Positions 11,099 to 23,500 of a stretch of DNA of 64,000 nucleotides are shown one piece after another. A model generated the notes under the pieces. It saw nothing but the letters and a program-made list of their open reading frames with translations, made no database searches and was not told the origin of the DNA. The stretch lies in the NCBI GenBank assembly GCA_023653785.1, contig JAMKCH010049270.1, positions 1 through 64,000 on the forward strand, in the 5' to 3' direction. Positions within the stretch are counted from its first letter, which is position 1; each line of letters starts with the position of its first letter. The position numbers and the translations under genes were made by a program. Origin of the DNA: Ophioderma brevispina (lineage: Eukaryota > Echinodermata > Ophiuroidea > Amphilepidida > Ophiodermatidae).

Positions 11099-12689
11099 GC
11101 AAAATATAATATCTGCTCGTAAACTCACGAAGCAACTGGATTTTTTTCATTCATAGAATAAAATATAGGATTTATGTTTTGGTTTTCCCATATTTTGAGT
11201 AGTGATAGCGACGTCATCCACCACACTATTGCTTTTAATTAATATTGACTGTCAAACAACATTAATTTTTCTTTATATGCTCGTTCTTATTTAATTGCGG
11301 TTGTTTTAATTAATCAGCCGAAAATATTTTCTATTCGATCACTTAGTTAAGAGCAATATCTTTCCTCACGTCAAAAATGAACCAGCACGTATTAGCTACG
11401 TGCACTGCATAACCTATACATGCGCGCGTAACCACTTGCGCGACGACGCACTAATCTCATCTCACAGACAATGATATTGCTGTGTTGATTACTAAACCTT
11501 GCCACTGAATAACGAATGTACAGATATTGGATGAAAAAAGGCATTAAAGCACGCCTCGTACCTTTAAAAGTAAGTGGTTGGATGAAAAAACAGCTAAGGA
11601 CTCTCTTTTAAATCAATTTGATTCACGCTGTGCAATGCACTAAAGTACAATTGCGGTAAACTGTCTTTTTTATAATTTGTAGCTAGAGATTTAATTATTA
11701 TTCCAAACACGAGAAGAAACATAATGTACTAGAAACAAGGTGCCAGTACTGAATATATTAACACACGTCGTTGACGTTCCTCGATAAAGGAGACCATTTT
11801 GTTTAAACAATAATTTGTTGAAATGTTTTATTACCTTTTTGGGCAACCCTATTTATAAAACAAAGATGTAAATTAAAAATTAAAGTACTTAAGTATTTTG
11901 TTGTAAAATGGAAAACTTTTGCTTTGCAATAACATACCTCAACTTACAGAAAAAAATGAATGTTACTTTCCCCCAAATGGCTACAGTCGATTAAAAATAC
12001 CATCAACAATCTACCGCCATATAAATGATAACTGTAAATGGAAATATTTAGAAGTGTGTCAGATTTGTTTTAAGGCGCCGCGAGCTTTTGGGCAATGCAG
12101 TAAATGCATTATCGACAAACGCTGTCATAACCCGTAATGTTCCTCTCTTTAGGTTGCTCATATATTATTATATTTATGATTTGATCACCTACCGCTAGTC
12201 AGGAATTGTGTCTTTCAAATTCAGAAGAAAATCTTTTTTGGTTGTTGAAATTTCAAGGTAAAGTTGAGTAGATGTGCGATCATATGAACTACTAAATTGT
12301 GTTTGGTTGGTTGCCATTCCATGCTTCGCTTCGTATATTGGAAAGAATGTTGAAAAAAAATATTAATGAGAAGATTATTTAAATAATTGAAGCTTGATTT
12401 CAAAATATATGGGTCAGTTTTATTTTCATGGGAAGAAGAGAAAAAGAATGAGACCGGTGTATTGGTGTCTTGTCTGATAAGTGTGCTATCCTTTACGGTT
12501 TATTCTCACAACATAATTTTTCCATAAAAAATATGTACGTCGGAGTGCAGGAAGGTGATTTGAGAAACATAATATAGTAGACCTGATATCACAAGGTCAT
12601 TATATTCCTTGCACTTTAATAGACACGATTCTGTTACAGGTTCTTGTTCTTCAAATATCAAGTTAATTACACAATTTCCCAATGTAACT
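11099..12689. other. Intergenic, AT-rich
   Basis: No element, RNA gene or convincing exon seen. A small CG-dense patch (gcgcgcgtaaccacttgcgcg, about 11422) has no clear meaning. Confidence 0.5.
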
Positions 12690-12960
12690 TCGTATGTGGA
12701 CTTTCAATTTGAGCTTGTTATTAACTAGTCATCAACTATCACAATTCATGGCGCAATGTAATAAAGTAGAAAGAATCATGGTATGTGATATTCAGCGCGT
12801 TTTAAACGGATGTTTAGATTATGATATAATAATATCCCATAGAAATAGGTTATTAGTATTGACTTGGGGAATGTTATTGTCTTAAAGATTTAAACGAGCG
12901 TTATTCTCATGTCCATGGAATAGGTTAATGCATGTAAATGAGAGCCACACCTAAGGTCAA
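12690..12960 (+). repeat. Dispersed repeat R1, copy b
   Basis: Matches 1-110 (ccatggaataggttaatgcatg) and, further upstream, 15500-15830 (ttattaactagtcatcaact). A GA/TA low-complexity tract and a PLE fragment follow it, the same order as at the start of the window. Confidence 0.65.
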
Positions 12961-13020
12961 CCCCCCGGTGATGCCCACCCTATCTTGACTTACCTCCGTC
13001 CGGGACTTGACATGGCAAGG

Positions 13021-13110
13021 CGAAGAGAGAGATGCGAGAGAGAGATGAGAGAGATAGAGAGAGAGATATATATATATTTATAGATATTATTATATAATAT
13101 ATATATATAT
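13021..13110. repeat. (GA)n/(TA)n low complexity
   Basis: GAGA-rich sequence passes into TATATA, placed between R1 copy b and the third PLE fragment. Confidence 0.9.
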
Positions 13111-13305
13111 GGGAATCCTAAAAAAAACCAACACGCTAAACGCGATTCTGACAAGCCAACTTATGTATGTATGCAAACTTAACGTATTGATGAAAAAACT
13201 AGCTATACTTCAAATGAAGGACAATAATCTGATCAACAAAAAATCAGACCTAATATCAAAATGTCGCCATAATAAGAAAACACACTGCAAGAAGAAGAAA
13301 TGAAC
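13111..13305 (+). mobile_element. Penelope-like Cys/His module fragment, third copy
   Basis: A 64-codon open frame contains NVLMKKLAILQMKDNNLINK followed by KSDLISKCRH. Both parts align with the corresponding parts of the PLE palindrome arms (CLTEKLAII ... LLNK-TQLISKCRHENK). It comes from a clearly different PLE subfamily, because the residues between the conserved positions differ. Only the zinc-binding C-terminal module is left, without the GIY-YIG part. Confidence 0.55.
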
Positions 13306-13503
13306 ACCTTTGTCGGGTTTGCCTGAATTAGCGAGAAATGCATTCATCGTGCGCTTCTCTGGACGCATGCGTTTACACCCTCACGCACACCTTTCTTGCG
13401 TTTAGCTTCACGCACGAACACGCATTTTTCCTCGCGAATCCAGACAAAACAAAACTACGCTCAGTTGTTTGATGAATGCCGTTGGGCATGAAACTGCCAG
13501 TAA

Positions 13504-13792
13504 AAATGCAAATGGTGCGCCCGCAGGCGGAGTGCCCATCTCTCTGTCATTGGCGTTTGGGCCAGACTCCCTCATATAATGTTGCTGTGGGGGGTTCGCC
13601 ACTCCTCCCGCACAGCGAGTCTGTTTTGCATTCCCAGCATATGCCGGTACCCATTTATACTCCTGGGTGGAGAGAGGCAAGCGAGGTAAAGTGCCTTGCC
13701 CAAGTGCACAACACATTGGCGACAGCGGGGCTCGAACCCACAACCTTATGCTTATGGGGCGAGCGCTGATCCACTGCACCACATGTGCCCTA
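13504..13792 (-). mobile_element. Full-length tRNA-headed SINE with 13-bp TSD
   Basis: Minus-strand SINE of 289 bp. Its tRNA-like head (13722-13790) has an A-box-like TGGTGCAGTGG and a B-box GGTTCGAGCCC, the internal RNA polymerase III promoter. The body carries GTGCACTTGGGCAAGGCAC and GGAGTATAAATGGGTACC, a core I associate with SINEs of invertebrate deuterostomes. Identical AAACTGCCAGTAA copies lie at 13491-13503 and 13793-13805, a perfect target-site duplication that fixes both ends. The 3' tail is not poly-A (ends GCATTTTT), suggesting that its partner LINE recognises the tail sequence. It depends on LINE proteins for movement. Confidence 0.9.
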
Positions 13793-13841
13793 AAACTGCC
13801 AGTAACAACAGCTGAAAATTAAATGTTTTAGCGAAATATGC

Positions 13842-13882
<41 letters not shown>

Positions 13883-13887
13883 GTATA
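13842..13887. repeat. (TA)n microsatellite
   Basis: (TA)n interrupted by TATG units. Confidence 0.95.
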
Positions 13888-14146
13888 TAACCCTATATCG
13901 CACCTTTGGGAGACACTGATCTTTGTTATGTACTAATGAATACGTTAGGGAGACATTTACTTCTCCCTAACGTTTCCTTTAGAATTGCGGTTTATTCCGT
14001 CAAAGGATATGAATATTAATTTATGCAAATGAAGGGTAATCCACTAGAATAACAAAGGATATGAATATTAATTAATTTAAATAACTATATGAGCTCATTA
14101 TAAGCTAATGAATTATTCAACTGTCTCCCTAATATACCATTTGTAG

Positions 14147-14149
<3 letters not shown>

Positions 14150-14231
<82 letters not shown>
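14150..14231. repeat. (TA)n microsatellite
   Basis: An essentially pure TA run abutting the left end of the 372-bp TIR element, which probably inserted at a TA in this tract. Confidence 0.95.
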
Positions 14232-14234
<3 letters not shown>

Positions 14235-14603
14235 TCGCTGGGCGGGAAAACCTCATATGTGCATTTGACCTTTAGGAGCAAAACCTCACATGTAGTAAAA
14301 ACGGTAACATGACAAAACCTCATATGTAACATTTTCGGAAGACGCCAAAAACTGAATAATTTGCTGTAATGCCTTGCACAAGAAAGGTTTTCCTTTCTAA
14401 ATATATTTAGATAATTATTTACTCCAGATTCTGAAATAAATTGCCATATGATTTACTATCATATTTGGCTTGAAATTCAAACTAGAACCCAATGTGACCA
14501 AAATGCACATATGAGGTTTTAGCACTGGGGCCCACTTTTTACATATGTGGTTTTGCATTTGACCTCTGGAGTTACATATGAGGTTTTTCCCGCCCAGCGA
14601 CGA
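14232..14603. mobile_element. 372-bp TIR element R3, copy 1 (TCGTCGCTGGGCGGG ends)
   Basis: Both ends read TCGTCGCTGGGCGGGAAAA inward and are flanked by TA. Three copies of an AAAACCTCATATGT-like motif follow each terminus at regular distances (left: near 14247, 14280 and 14314; right, inverted: near 14508, 14542 and 14575). Spaced subterminal motifs of this kind usually act as transposase-binding sites, which is inference here. The middle is AT-rich and non-coding. The second copy (24949-25322) is nearly identical by eye, so the family moved recently compared with most elements here. TA TSD and TIRs suggest a Tc1/mariner-like or similar element, but the termini match no family I can name. 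Confidence 0.85.
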
Positions 14604-14858
14604 TATATAGTCCAAACTATACCTTTTCTGAATCCTTGTGGTTAGACAAATAACATGGCAAAATTTTCAACATGATTGGATCAATTTAAAAATTTGACCC
14701 CTGTACAAACTTTGTCTTGGCCCCCTCTCCTTAAGGCACCATTTGCTGCACTTAAGAATCGCGTTTTATGGGTCCCTGTCAGTCTGTTAACGTATTTAAT
14801 CACTCAAACCTTCTGTACTTGAGATGTGTTACAAATGTCTGCTAGCTCCTGGGTTATA

Positions 14859-15166
14859 TGTGTGAAAGATTGGAGCTACTTAAACCTCTTGTGAATTACT
14901 GTCATATAGAAATAAATACAAATATGTGTGAGAGATTGATGACAGCGCGGACGTAGCATTATTAATCGCAAAATGAACTTGCTGTGGTTGGGACTCGAAC
15001 CCACAACCTTCCGTTTAGATCTCGGATGCGCTAATCAATTGCGCCACCACGGCATGTGATGGGTCCATTCGAGTTTCTACACCATAGCGTTCGGTGCGTA
15101 ATGCCGTCCATGTCACGAGGTGATCAGCATTCTGATACACAAGCAACTCGTAATAATTTATAAACA
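14859..15166. repeat. Tandem-duplicated unit, first copy
   Basis: The sequence tggagctactt-aaacctcttgtgaattactgtcatatag and what follows is repeated 310 bp downstream, at 15181 onward, almost exactly. The unit contains the tRNA-Arg-like SINE head. The second copy is cut short by a long (TA)n tract exactly where the tRNA-like part would begin. Confidence 0.85.
14870..15055 (-). mobile_element. tRNA-Arg(TCT)-derived SINE or retropseudogene
   Basis: On the minus strand, 15055 to about 14985 reads like a tRNA: acceptor GCCGTGG, D-arm GCGCAATTGATTAGCGC, anticodon region GATCTAA, variable AAGG and T-arm TTGTGGGTTCGAGTCCCAA. The layout follows metazoan tRNA-Arg(TCT). Loop positions 32-33 are GA instead of the usual CT, and the anticodon and acceptor stems carry mismatches, so it is unlikely to be a working tRNA. 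The non-tRNA tail (AGCAAGTTCATTTTGCG and onward) is related to a second locus at 50.9 kb, which argues for a SINE family over a lone pseudogene. Confidence 0.7.
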
Positions 15167-15403
<237 letters not shown>

Positions 15404-15499
15404 GTTTTCTATTTTCTGGGCTTTAAATTTCAAATTTAAAAATAGTAAAGGGGTGACGAGGTTGTCGATCGGGTCACCCATATTTAATCTATTACTGCA

Positions 15500-15830
15500 A
15501 ACTCACGATTCACATATCCTACGTTGATATTTAAGTTTATCTTCTTATTAATCAGTCATCAACTAGCTTACCGCATGTTTTCATCTAAAATATTGCAACC
15601 TAAATAAATTCATATCATGTACTGCGTTCAACGTGTTTCATAGAAGAGTGTACCTTATGGTATAATGCATTAGCCATAGAAATAGGTTAGAAGTATTGAC
15701 TCGGATAATTGTTATTGTAATCAATGTACAGCTTAGAAGTTAGAGGGTAATACTAATGATAGCGTTATCAAGTTGCCTGGATTTGGGATATCGGTTAAGC
15801 ATGTAAAGTTCAATGCCACAACACCGAAAC
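15500..15830 (+). repeat. Dispersed repeat R1, copy c
   Basis: Shares ttattaatcagtcatcaact and ccatagaaataggttagaag with copy b, then diverges. No PLE coding remnant follows this copy. Confidence 0.55.
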
Positions 15831-16690
15831 TACGGTTCGCTAGTTCGTTTAGTACTTTCAATTTCCGCTCGTTAAACAACTCTGTAGTGTTACAACACCT
15901 TTTATTATTAACAAATCTCGGAGGAAGTCCGTTACAACAGTCTATGCATTAGGGGTACTAATTATGATCGGCCTTATTTTACACAACCGATTTAAGGGCA
16001 ATTTGCTATCATATCATTTAGTAAATGAAACATAAGATTCAAAAGAGAAAAAACAGACTTTCCACAATTATAACAACAAAATTGCCACATACAGCCCCAC
16101 TCAGATTGTTCCAAACATTTGAATCGCAGCACAAGTTGACCTCAATTATTATGTTAGGTCAAATTATTTTACTTTTATCAAATCTATGATTAAAGTCCCA
16201 GGAAATGGGGGTTTTTGTTTAAAATCCAAAAAATCTTGATTTCATACGATTTCCTCAAATATTGATATTCCCAAGTGTTCACGTTTTAGCTACCACACAT
16301 TAGTAGGCGTCAAAAAAGTAGTGGTTGTTACAGTGGTCCAGTTAAGTCAAAATAGTAGACTAACTGCGCTTCGTCCAAAAATGTTTTTATAATTAAAATA
16401 AACATCCATTCAATTTCAAAATTCTTCTAAATTGTTGTCCTTTCGGTCAATTCAGGAGGGTCACACCAACATGCGTTATTTCTTGTACACGAGAAGACCA
16501 TAAAATCGCTTTGTGTGACCTCAATAGCTGGTCGAAAACGTCTGGAAAAAAAGGTCCTGATAGGTCCCAAAATACCTGAATTCATTATAAAATTCATTGT
16601 ATATTGTTGTGCAATGGTCAACTTACATATCTACGTTGGTCTAATATGACGTGAAATGGTTGTTGGGGGTTAAAAAAAAACAACGATTTT
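15831..16690. other. Intergenic, AT-rich
   Basis: No recognisable gene, RNA or repeat structure. Confidence 0.5.
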
Positions 16691-16699
16691 TTTAAAAGC

Positions 16700-17560
16700 G
16701 ACGAAAGAATTTTTAAACCTCGTCTACATGAGCCATTTTTTGTAACAAAAATCCCGAAGGGTGGGGGAGGGAGTGTTACCACCCCCTGTTGGATTTTCGT
16801 ACTGAATATCTGATTCCTGTAAATTGGGTGCCAAAGGATAGCTTAGGGTTTCTTCTTGCCTTGGTGACCAAATAAAGAGGATAACATCCCCATTATACGT
16901 CAGCATTGCACGTCAATATGTTGGGAAAGTACGAAAAAAATCTGAATATAGGGTGGAGAGAGAATTGATATTTCGCAATTTTAGCGACTCTCTCTCAAAC
17001 ACCTTATGATACCTCGAAAAAGGCCTGGGTCATTATATAAAAACTATCATTGCCCATCAAGTAGAGAGTCAAAAAACCGCATGAAAATCTGATTTTCCTA
17101 ACTTTTGGCGAAAAAAAATTCATTTTCACTGTGTGTGTCTAGGAAATGGCAGTTGTAAGTTTTGCGGATATGCGAACTTTATGAAGTAATTGTGTGACGT
17201 AATGTAGGCATGTTGGTACTAATTGGTTCAATGGAAAGAGGAGGACCATTTAGATATTTTGGTACCAAAAACAAGTGTCTGTGATGGTCCTGTGTTGTGT
17301 TAGGCATGTTGGAACTTCTCTTACGGAGGGGGGGGGGTGGTTACCACCCCCCATCCATCCTTTAGGATCACCCTGTATTTACCTAACCCCGGTGGAGTTT
17401 GTTTTGGATTAAAAGGAGAGGAAAACATGTCAATGACAATTACATTAAATAATTGGCACCAAAAAAGGGGGTTTTTAGCAAGCCGGGGAAAAAACCTGAC
17501 GGGGGGGGGTGGTAACCACCCCTTCGGTAGACGAGGGTTAAGTTTTGAAAAAGCGTGGTC
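16700..17560. repeat. Possible TIR element with GGTGGTAACCACCCC palindromes
   Basis: An AAACCTCGTCTAC-like sequence at 16716-16728 is mirrored by GTAGACGAGGGTTAAG at 17527-17542. A palindrome of the form GGTGGTWACCACCCC occurs near 17337 and 17508, with a degenerate half near 16775, each next to a G or C run. The inverted ends suggest an old DNA element about 850 bp long, but no TSD is clear and the interior match is weak. Confidence 0.4.
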
Positions 17561-18511
17561 TCTGAATGTTATAGAAATCCCACAAATTTAAAGCATACCA
17601 AATTCATGAATTGAATTGTGTGCTACAAAAAAAGTCGGTTACGTGTTACTCTATCTCTTTTTAAGAAAGCGAAGAACACGCAGAAAATGTATATGGAATT
17701 GAAATCTCATATGCTATAACGTAGGCCTAGCTTCCATCGATTTGAACTGCAACGTGTGCAGGGAATGTGGACAATGGCAAGGTCTTTTGCCTATTGTATT
17801 GTGAAAGCCCATGTAAATGACCCTGTCCAACAATTCTTAGTGTCGAACAATAGTACTTGGGATGGGGGACCTGCCGACTAACTGCTGTCTCCAAAGGGAC
17901 CTCGATTGACAGGTTAAACATTTGCCTTGGCGGTGACACAAGTGGCAGCAGTTATACAAGACACGTTCGCTATGATTTGTGCCCCACTTTCATCAATCAA
18001 TTATTAAAACCATGTGCGAAAAATAATTCCTCAGACATAGAATAGACATAGATATTGAAAATGCGTTCAAACTTTCACGGGAATGTACAAAGAATGCTGT
18101 AATTACACTAAATTACAGAAGGATAAAATGGATCTCCTATAATGGTAAATACAAACCCCTTTCGGCATGATTGTTGAGATTAAACAAAATATCCGGACTC
18201 TTGGAAATATCTTGCGCATCTACCCAGGGCTTAAGGGGCTATCCAGGTATCTCAACTTTTGATGTCTGTTGGTGTGCGCGTGATTATATTTTTGGGCTTT
18301 ATTAGGCTTTTACGATATGTATTGTATTTAATATGTTGTTGATGCAAATAAAATCTAAACTACAATTTCTAAAGACTTCTTTTGAAAGGCGATTTCCCCG
18401 AATATTGTTTCAAATATAATTATGGGGAGTATGTGCTGAAGAAGAAAACAATCTACAGATATACTGACTAAAACCTAATAATAATTAACATTTCCCCCTA
18501 TTCCACTGTAG
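17561..18511. other. Intergenic, AT-rich
   Basis: No recognisable gene or element. The last bases run into the (TTA)n tract that starts R2 copy b. Confidence 0.5.
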
Positions 18512-18513
18512 AG

Positions 18514-20557
18514 TTATTATTATTATTATTATTATATTTTTAGCGGTAAAAATTAAATTACAGAAATATCGTTGCCGCTCGTTTTAATCAACAGACAGGT
18601 CAGGTTGATATTCTAGAATATCTTAGTAGCTAAACAGACAACGGACCGAATTTCAACACTCACGCTGAGTGTCTGAAAATTTAGTGTAGCTAATGTGACC
18701 GATTCAGTTAAATCTTTGTTAATATCTTACCAAGGTAAAGAGGAATCTAGTAGTATGACATGGGAGCTGCAAAAGGATTCTTTTCAAAAAGAGATCAAAG
18801 CATAACATATCAGAAAAAGGGGAATGCGTTCAAATTCCTTTTGATCCCGCTATTCCGACGGCCTCAGTCTCGCCATGTTATACTTTATTCGATCTTTAGG
18901 AATATTTAAAAGCACGAAACAAGGGATTCTCCGTCTTCATTGCGTGTATTCAAAACGATATTAATGGAGTAAGTTTTATTGATGCCTTTATCTGAGATTT
19001 AAAATTATTCAATTGATTCTATCACTACACCTCGACATATGTGTCATCTTGCAGATTACACATATCATTGCGGAAATTATTGCAGGTTTGCAACTAGTAG
19101 GTCTGCATTGATTGAAGGTGTATAAATAATTTTCTTTCAATAGAGCTGCATTCTTTGCCAGTGAATGCTTTTTTGCAGCCTTATTTTCTGATTTAATTTT
19201 GCGAAATAGTGGCTGATCTGTGTTTGAGATTGACTACACGCATGGTGGCTAATAAAAGTATAAACGGTAACCACCGTTCCAGTAATTAAATTTTCCTAAT
19301 TTGTGATGTTATTGCAGTATAGATTCAAATCAATGTATATGACTTCCATATGTGTATGCTATGATGTGTTAAATGCTAGTCTAGTGTCCGTTGTGCTATC
19401 GAATTTAGCCATGCAAAAAGGGAATACAATCGTCTGAGGCTGGCCCGGAGTGTTATACTTATGAAATGTGATGACCTTCATGAAGTCGGATAAAAGAAGC
19501 GAATGTTACTACATTACTTTTGACGGTGATTGGTGCAAAAAGACACATACAGGGTGAGAAAAAAAAACTTTACCCAGATTGTGCTCGCCATTTTGATTTT
19601 TTAAATAAATAATCTAACATATGTGGTATCATCGGAAATCTTGTTTCATTATCTTTAATTTGCTGCAAATAAAATTCCAATTGGTTAAGTATAGGCCGAG
19701 CTACAGTCTTTTGAATCAAGTAGCCAGCTATTCACCCTATCCACGGATTCCCATTTGAATGCACGGCGGCCAACTAAGCAAATGACTCCCCAAAATGATG
19801 ATAAGGGTACGTCATTGTTTATGTAAAACAAAATAATGTCTTAAAGGTGTAAAAGCCAGTGATAATGGTAAGTTTTATTGGTAACACTTTTTGTTCTTAA
19901 GATGTGGCATATTTTGGTCTACAAATAAAGACAACACTTTAAATCTCAAAAGGTTGTCATCGATTCATGTTCCTTCATATAGTATGATTAATTCAACGCC
20001 TCCAGAAACTGATACATGTATCAAGTTACTTTATTTTTCAAATGATTGTTATGAGTGATGAGGACTAGAAACGTTAAAAGGCCATCGATGGCAAATCTTG
20101 ACTGCATTTTGTCAATTTAAATAGCGTCACATTTATTCTACAGTCAACAAATAGACCGACTTTCTTCTGGACACTGATTACCTTCGCTGAACGCCGTTCA
20201 TTTTAATGTGCATCCGTGGACAGAGCGCAAAACCAACTACTTGATTCGAACGACTGTAGCTCCGTCTATAGCTAACCGATATGAATGATTTTTACAGCAA
20301 ATTAAAGATAATGAACTAAGCTTTTAGATGATACCACATTTGTTAGATATATTTTAATCAAAAATTCAAAATGGCGGACACAATCAGGGTCATGTTTTTG
20401 TTACTCACCCTGTATCTGTACAGAAATTGAACTGAAAAATCTTTTAGGTACGCAGAGAATAACTACGTCAATATCAAATGGCTTCAAATACATGTATCTA
20501 AAAAGTAATAAAACAAAATGGTATAACGGAATATAAACGAGTCTAATGGCTGTAGTC
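18514..20557 (+). repeat. Dispersed repeat R2, copy b (split by transposon)
   Basis: Colinear with 4952-6165 from a (TTA)n start through taacggaatataaa. It is interrupted between 19549 and 20413 by an 863-bp TIR element. Alignment across the interruption resumes within a few bases, so the element inserted after the two R2 copies had separated or was never present in copy a. Confidence 0.8.
19550..20412. mobile_element. 863-bp mariner-like non-autonomous transposon with ~220-bp TIRs
   Basis: Ends read CAGGGTGAG and match each other inward for roughly 220 bp each (19550-19772 and 20190-20412, imperfect). Shared inner landmarks are CGCCATTTTGA, GTGGTATCATC, TTATCTTTAATTTGCTG and GAATCAAGTAG. 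The flanking TA is duplicated (19548-19549 and 20413-20414). The uninterrupted R2 copy a reads cacaTAgctgta where this locus reads cacaTA-element-TAtctgta, direct empty-site evidence for a TA target. CAGGGTG ends with TA TSDs are typical of mariner-group elements. There is no transposase frame, so it depends on an autonomous relative. Confidence 0.92.
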
Positions 20558-20562
20558 ACCTA

Positions 20563-23500
20563 CCAAAAATACGACATAATTATTAAAACAATGACACCAT
20601 TTGTGTTCAATATAGGCAGTTTAGACCTTTTAGAACACGTATTAACAACTTTTTATTCCACATATACGGTATTGTGTGGAAACGAGGCCGTGTTAATTTG
20701 TGTTTCCCTTGTTCCGAAATTGAAAATAATGTTCTGCCCCTATTTTTTAGTTTACTTTGTAGGATTCTAATGTTATTGCTTAATGTTGGATTTTTTTTTA
20801 AATTTATTGTGTTTGTTGGTTGATTGTCTGTTTGTTTGTATTTTTGTTATTGTTTTTGCGCACGTCGTTGATTACCGTTAAACTGATCAATTACCAAAAG
20901 CTATTCAATTTTGAATGAGTGAAAAACAGTGATTTTAATCCTAAATTCAGAACAATTGACCCAGTTTTTTTACTTTTAACCCAGATAACGTTATATTTCA
21001 TGACTGATCTGTTCATGAAACCGACTAAAGATGTGGCCTGGATTGTAGCGGTGTCAGGTAACAGACGACGGTATCGTATTAGCTCAACTCATCAACAGTG
21101 TCCACATCGTAGCTTAAAACAATCTGTCGACCGTATCAGATGAGCCATTTAATACCACCGTTTCGGTCTACAAACGTACATTAATGATCTGATTATTGCA
21201 TGTACTCCAGCGCTTTATCCACACCCTGATGTGTGACAATCCTTATTCATCTGACCACTTATACTAAAAAAGAAGATAAAATGCTACAATTTTACAATTT
21301 TGCGCCAGAGTAAGAGGAATTCATAAAAAAAGAGTATTTATCATTGTTCAGAGAGAGAAGAGGGAGGGCGTGTTCAAAAAGAAAATAATGCTCTTCAAAT
21401 GTTGTCTATCTCTAATTTAGTAAATGCGATAATAGCAATCTCCATCAAGACGACACATAATGTTAAGTGACGTCATTTTTGATTAGCAGAGTACTACGCA
21501 ATCCTCCTTAGCGATTTAAGTAAAAGCCTCTTGAATAAGTTCTATTGTACATGTCTGCATGCTTCATTAAAAGGCGAGAAAACCTTTTTTGATTCTACTT
21601 TGAAACACGGTGTGAGATTATATATTCACTCAGATTTGCTGAGTATCGAGCGCTTGTCGTGAGTTTAATGCAGGACGCACGCAAGCTAAGCTATCACAGC
21701 CGCCCATCAAGTAACAAAGGTATATGCATCTGTAATCACAAACCATTATCACGAGTGTGCATTGGCATGCGGAGAGTTATGTCGTCAAGCATGGGTGCAA
21801 ACCGCCTTCCTACTATAGGCTGTCTTTGCAGCTTTTAGCACTACTTTGACCATGGCTTTGTTTTCTATTTATACAGTGCTTTCAAACTTGGTCAATGACT
21901 ACGTCTAGCACCTGTTGCCACTAGCTAATATTCTTTGAGTTATGCACTTTATATTTTATCGTCTGCTCTTTGCCGTGGCGTCTGCTTTCTTTTCTTAATA
22001 TACGTCAGCCCATTTCCTTGTACTTTCCTTTCCTATCTAAAGCCTCTACGGAAAAAAATCTTCCCCTTCCTTTCTTTTATATTCAAAGAAGATTTACCAT
22101 TAAGACATTGGGAGAGTTATATTTGATAGCTTCTACGACAATCGCAAGCAACATAAAACTGATGATGATAACAAAATTATGGCATATGATGATCAATTTC
22201 GAATACGTTCTAGTAACCTTGTTTGACCTACTGATTGCGTCAGGGAAAATATCTAATCAAAAATTTCCAACGGTATTACATTATTTTGTTCGCCGAAACG
22301 TACATAGAATTTGAGGTGTGTTATCGAGTGTGAAGAAGAAAAACTATAAATATGTAATTAGCATTTAATTTTAGCGTCGTTAGGCCTATAGCGAAAGTCA
22401 TTTGAACAATCCACTATTGCAAATTCACGTGTGTTTCGGTACAGGCGATTTGCGAAAAATGATTTGCAAAGACAGTAAAAGAATTCAGCGTGATATATTG
22501 ACTAATTATATTTCTTGGCTGTCATAATCTATCTCGGGATACTAGGCTTACGCATTACTCTTTGGCAAGTTTCTAACTAATGTGTCGATCTTGTATTATT
22601 CTAAACCTTAAGGCCATAATTTAATGAGTACTTGTAGCTACAAAGAGCAACATATCATTAATAGAAGAATGAAATATTTGATTATTCCCCTTAGAGGCAA
22701 AATTGGAAAGACGCTCTTGTGGGGACTGCTAGAGAACAGCACTGCATTAGCTCTGAATAGCATAGAGGAGAGGGAGAGGACGTTATATAGCAAAATCGCC
22801 CCAGCATAAGATGTTTTGTTTCTGGAAATGTTAACAAATGTAAATACCGCAAGCAATAAATCCACTATAGTAAGTGTTCTTCATTTGGACGAACGTTGCC
22901 TGAAGAAATATGTAATTTGAGTGCGAAATACCTGGCCTTTAAAGAAATAACAACAAGGGAAATAGATTTTGAAAACAGGTTAGTGGCGGCCCTGAAATCC
23001 ACTATATTTTTTGTCCTAAAGAACAGAGAAATATTTTGTTGTAATTCTGGTTGTACCATTTTTTGAGGTCATATCCTACACAGCGACTGTTATCTAATCT
23101 GCTTTTGCTGTTGCAAACTTTTGAAGTGCAATACACCAAAGGGTTATAGTAGCAAACCTCAAATCCTGCTGCAACCAACAAAAAGAAAGTGTCAAAATAA
23201 CATTTTGTCGGTGTATGTGTTTTCTATAGTTGTTATTTCGAATGTTAGGGCATACGCGTTTTTAGTTGTGAGTGGGAATTAAATCATCAATCCGTTTTAC
23301 TTTCTATTAAATTTCTTAATGTACCCATTATTGAATCCTTAATCTGCTTCCACCCAAGTTTATTACATCCTTTTCTGTCCAAATAAAGTCGGATTTGTGA
23401 AAAAAGAACGCCAACGGGTAAGTAAGAGTTTTACGCAGATAGAATGTAAAAGATTTAGTGTGGCTTACTTTATGTTATTAATAATAAATTGGAAAACACT

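Noticed and set aside
14232..14603. CRISPR-like array from repeated CCTCATATGT motifs
   Set aside because: Motifs are only about 14 bp, occur in both orientations, lie within TIRs, and the sequence is animal.
14985..15055. Functional tRNA-Arg gene
   Set aside because: Stem mismatches, a missing T33 and linkage to a repeated SINE body argue against function.
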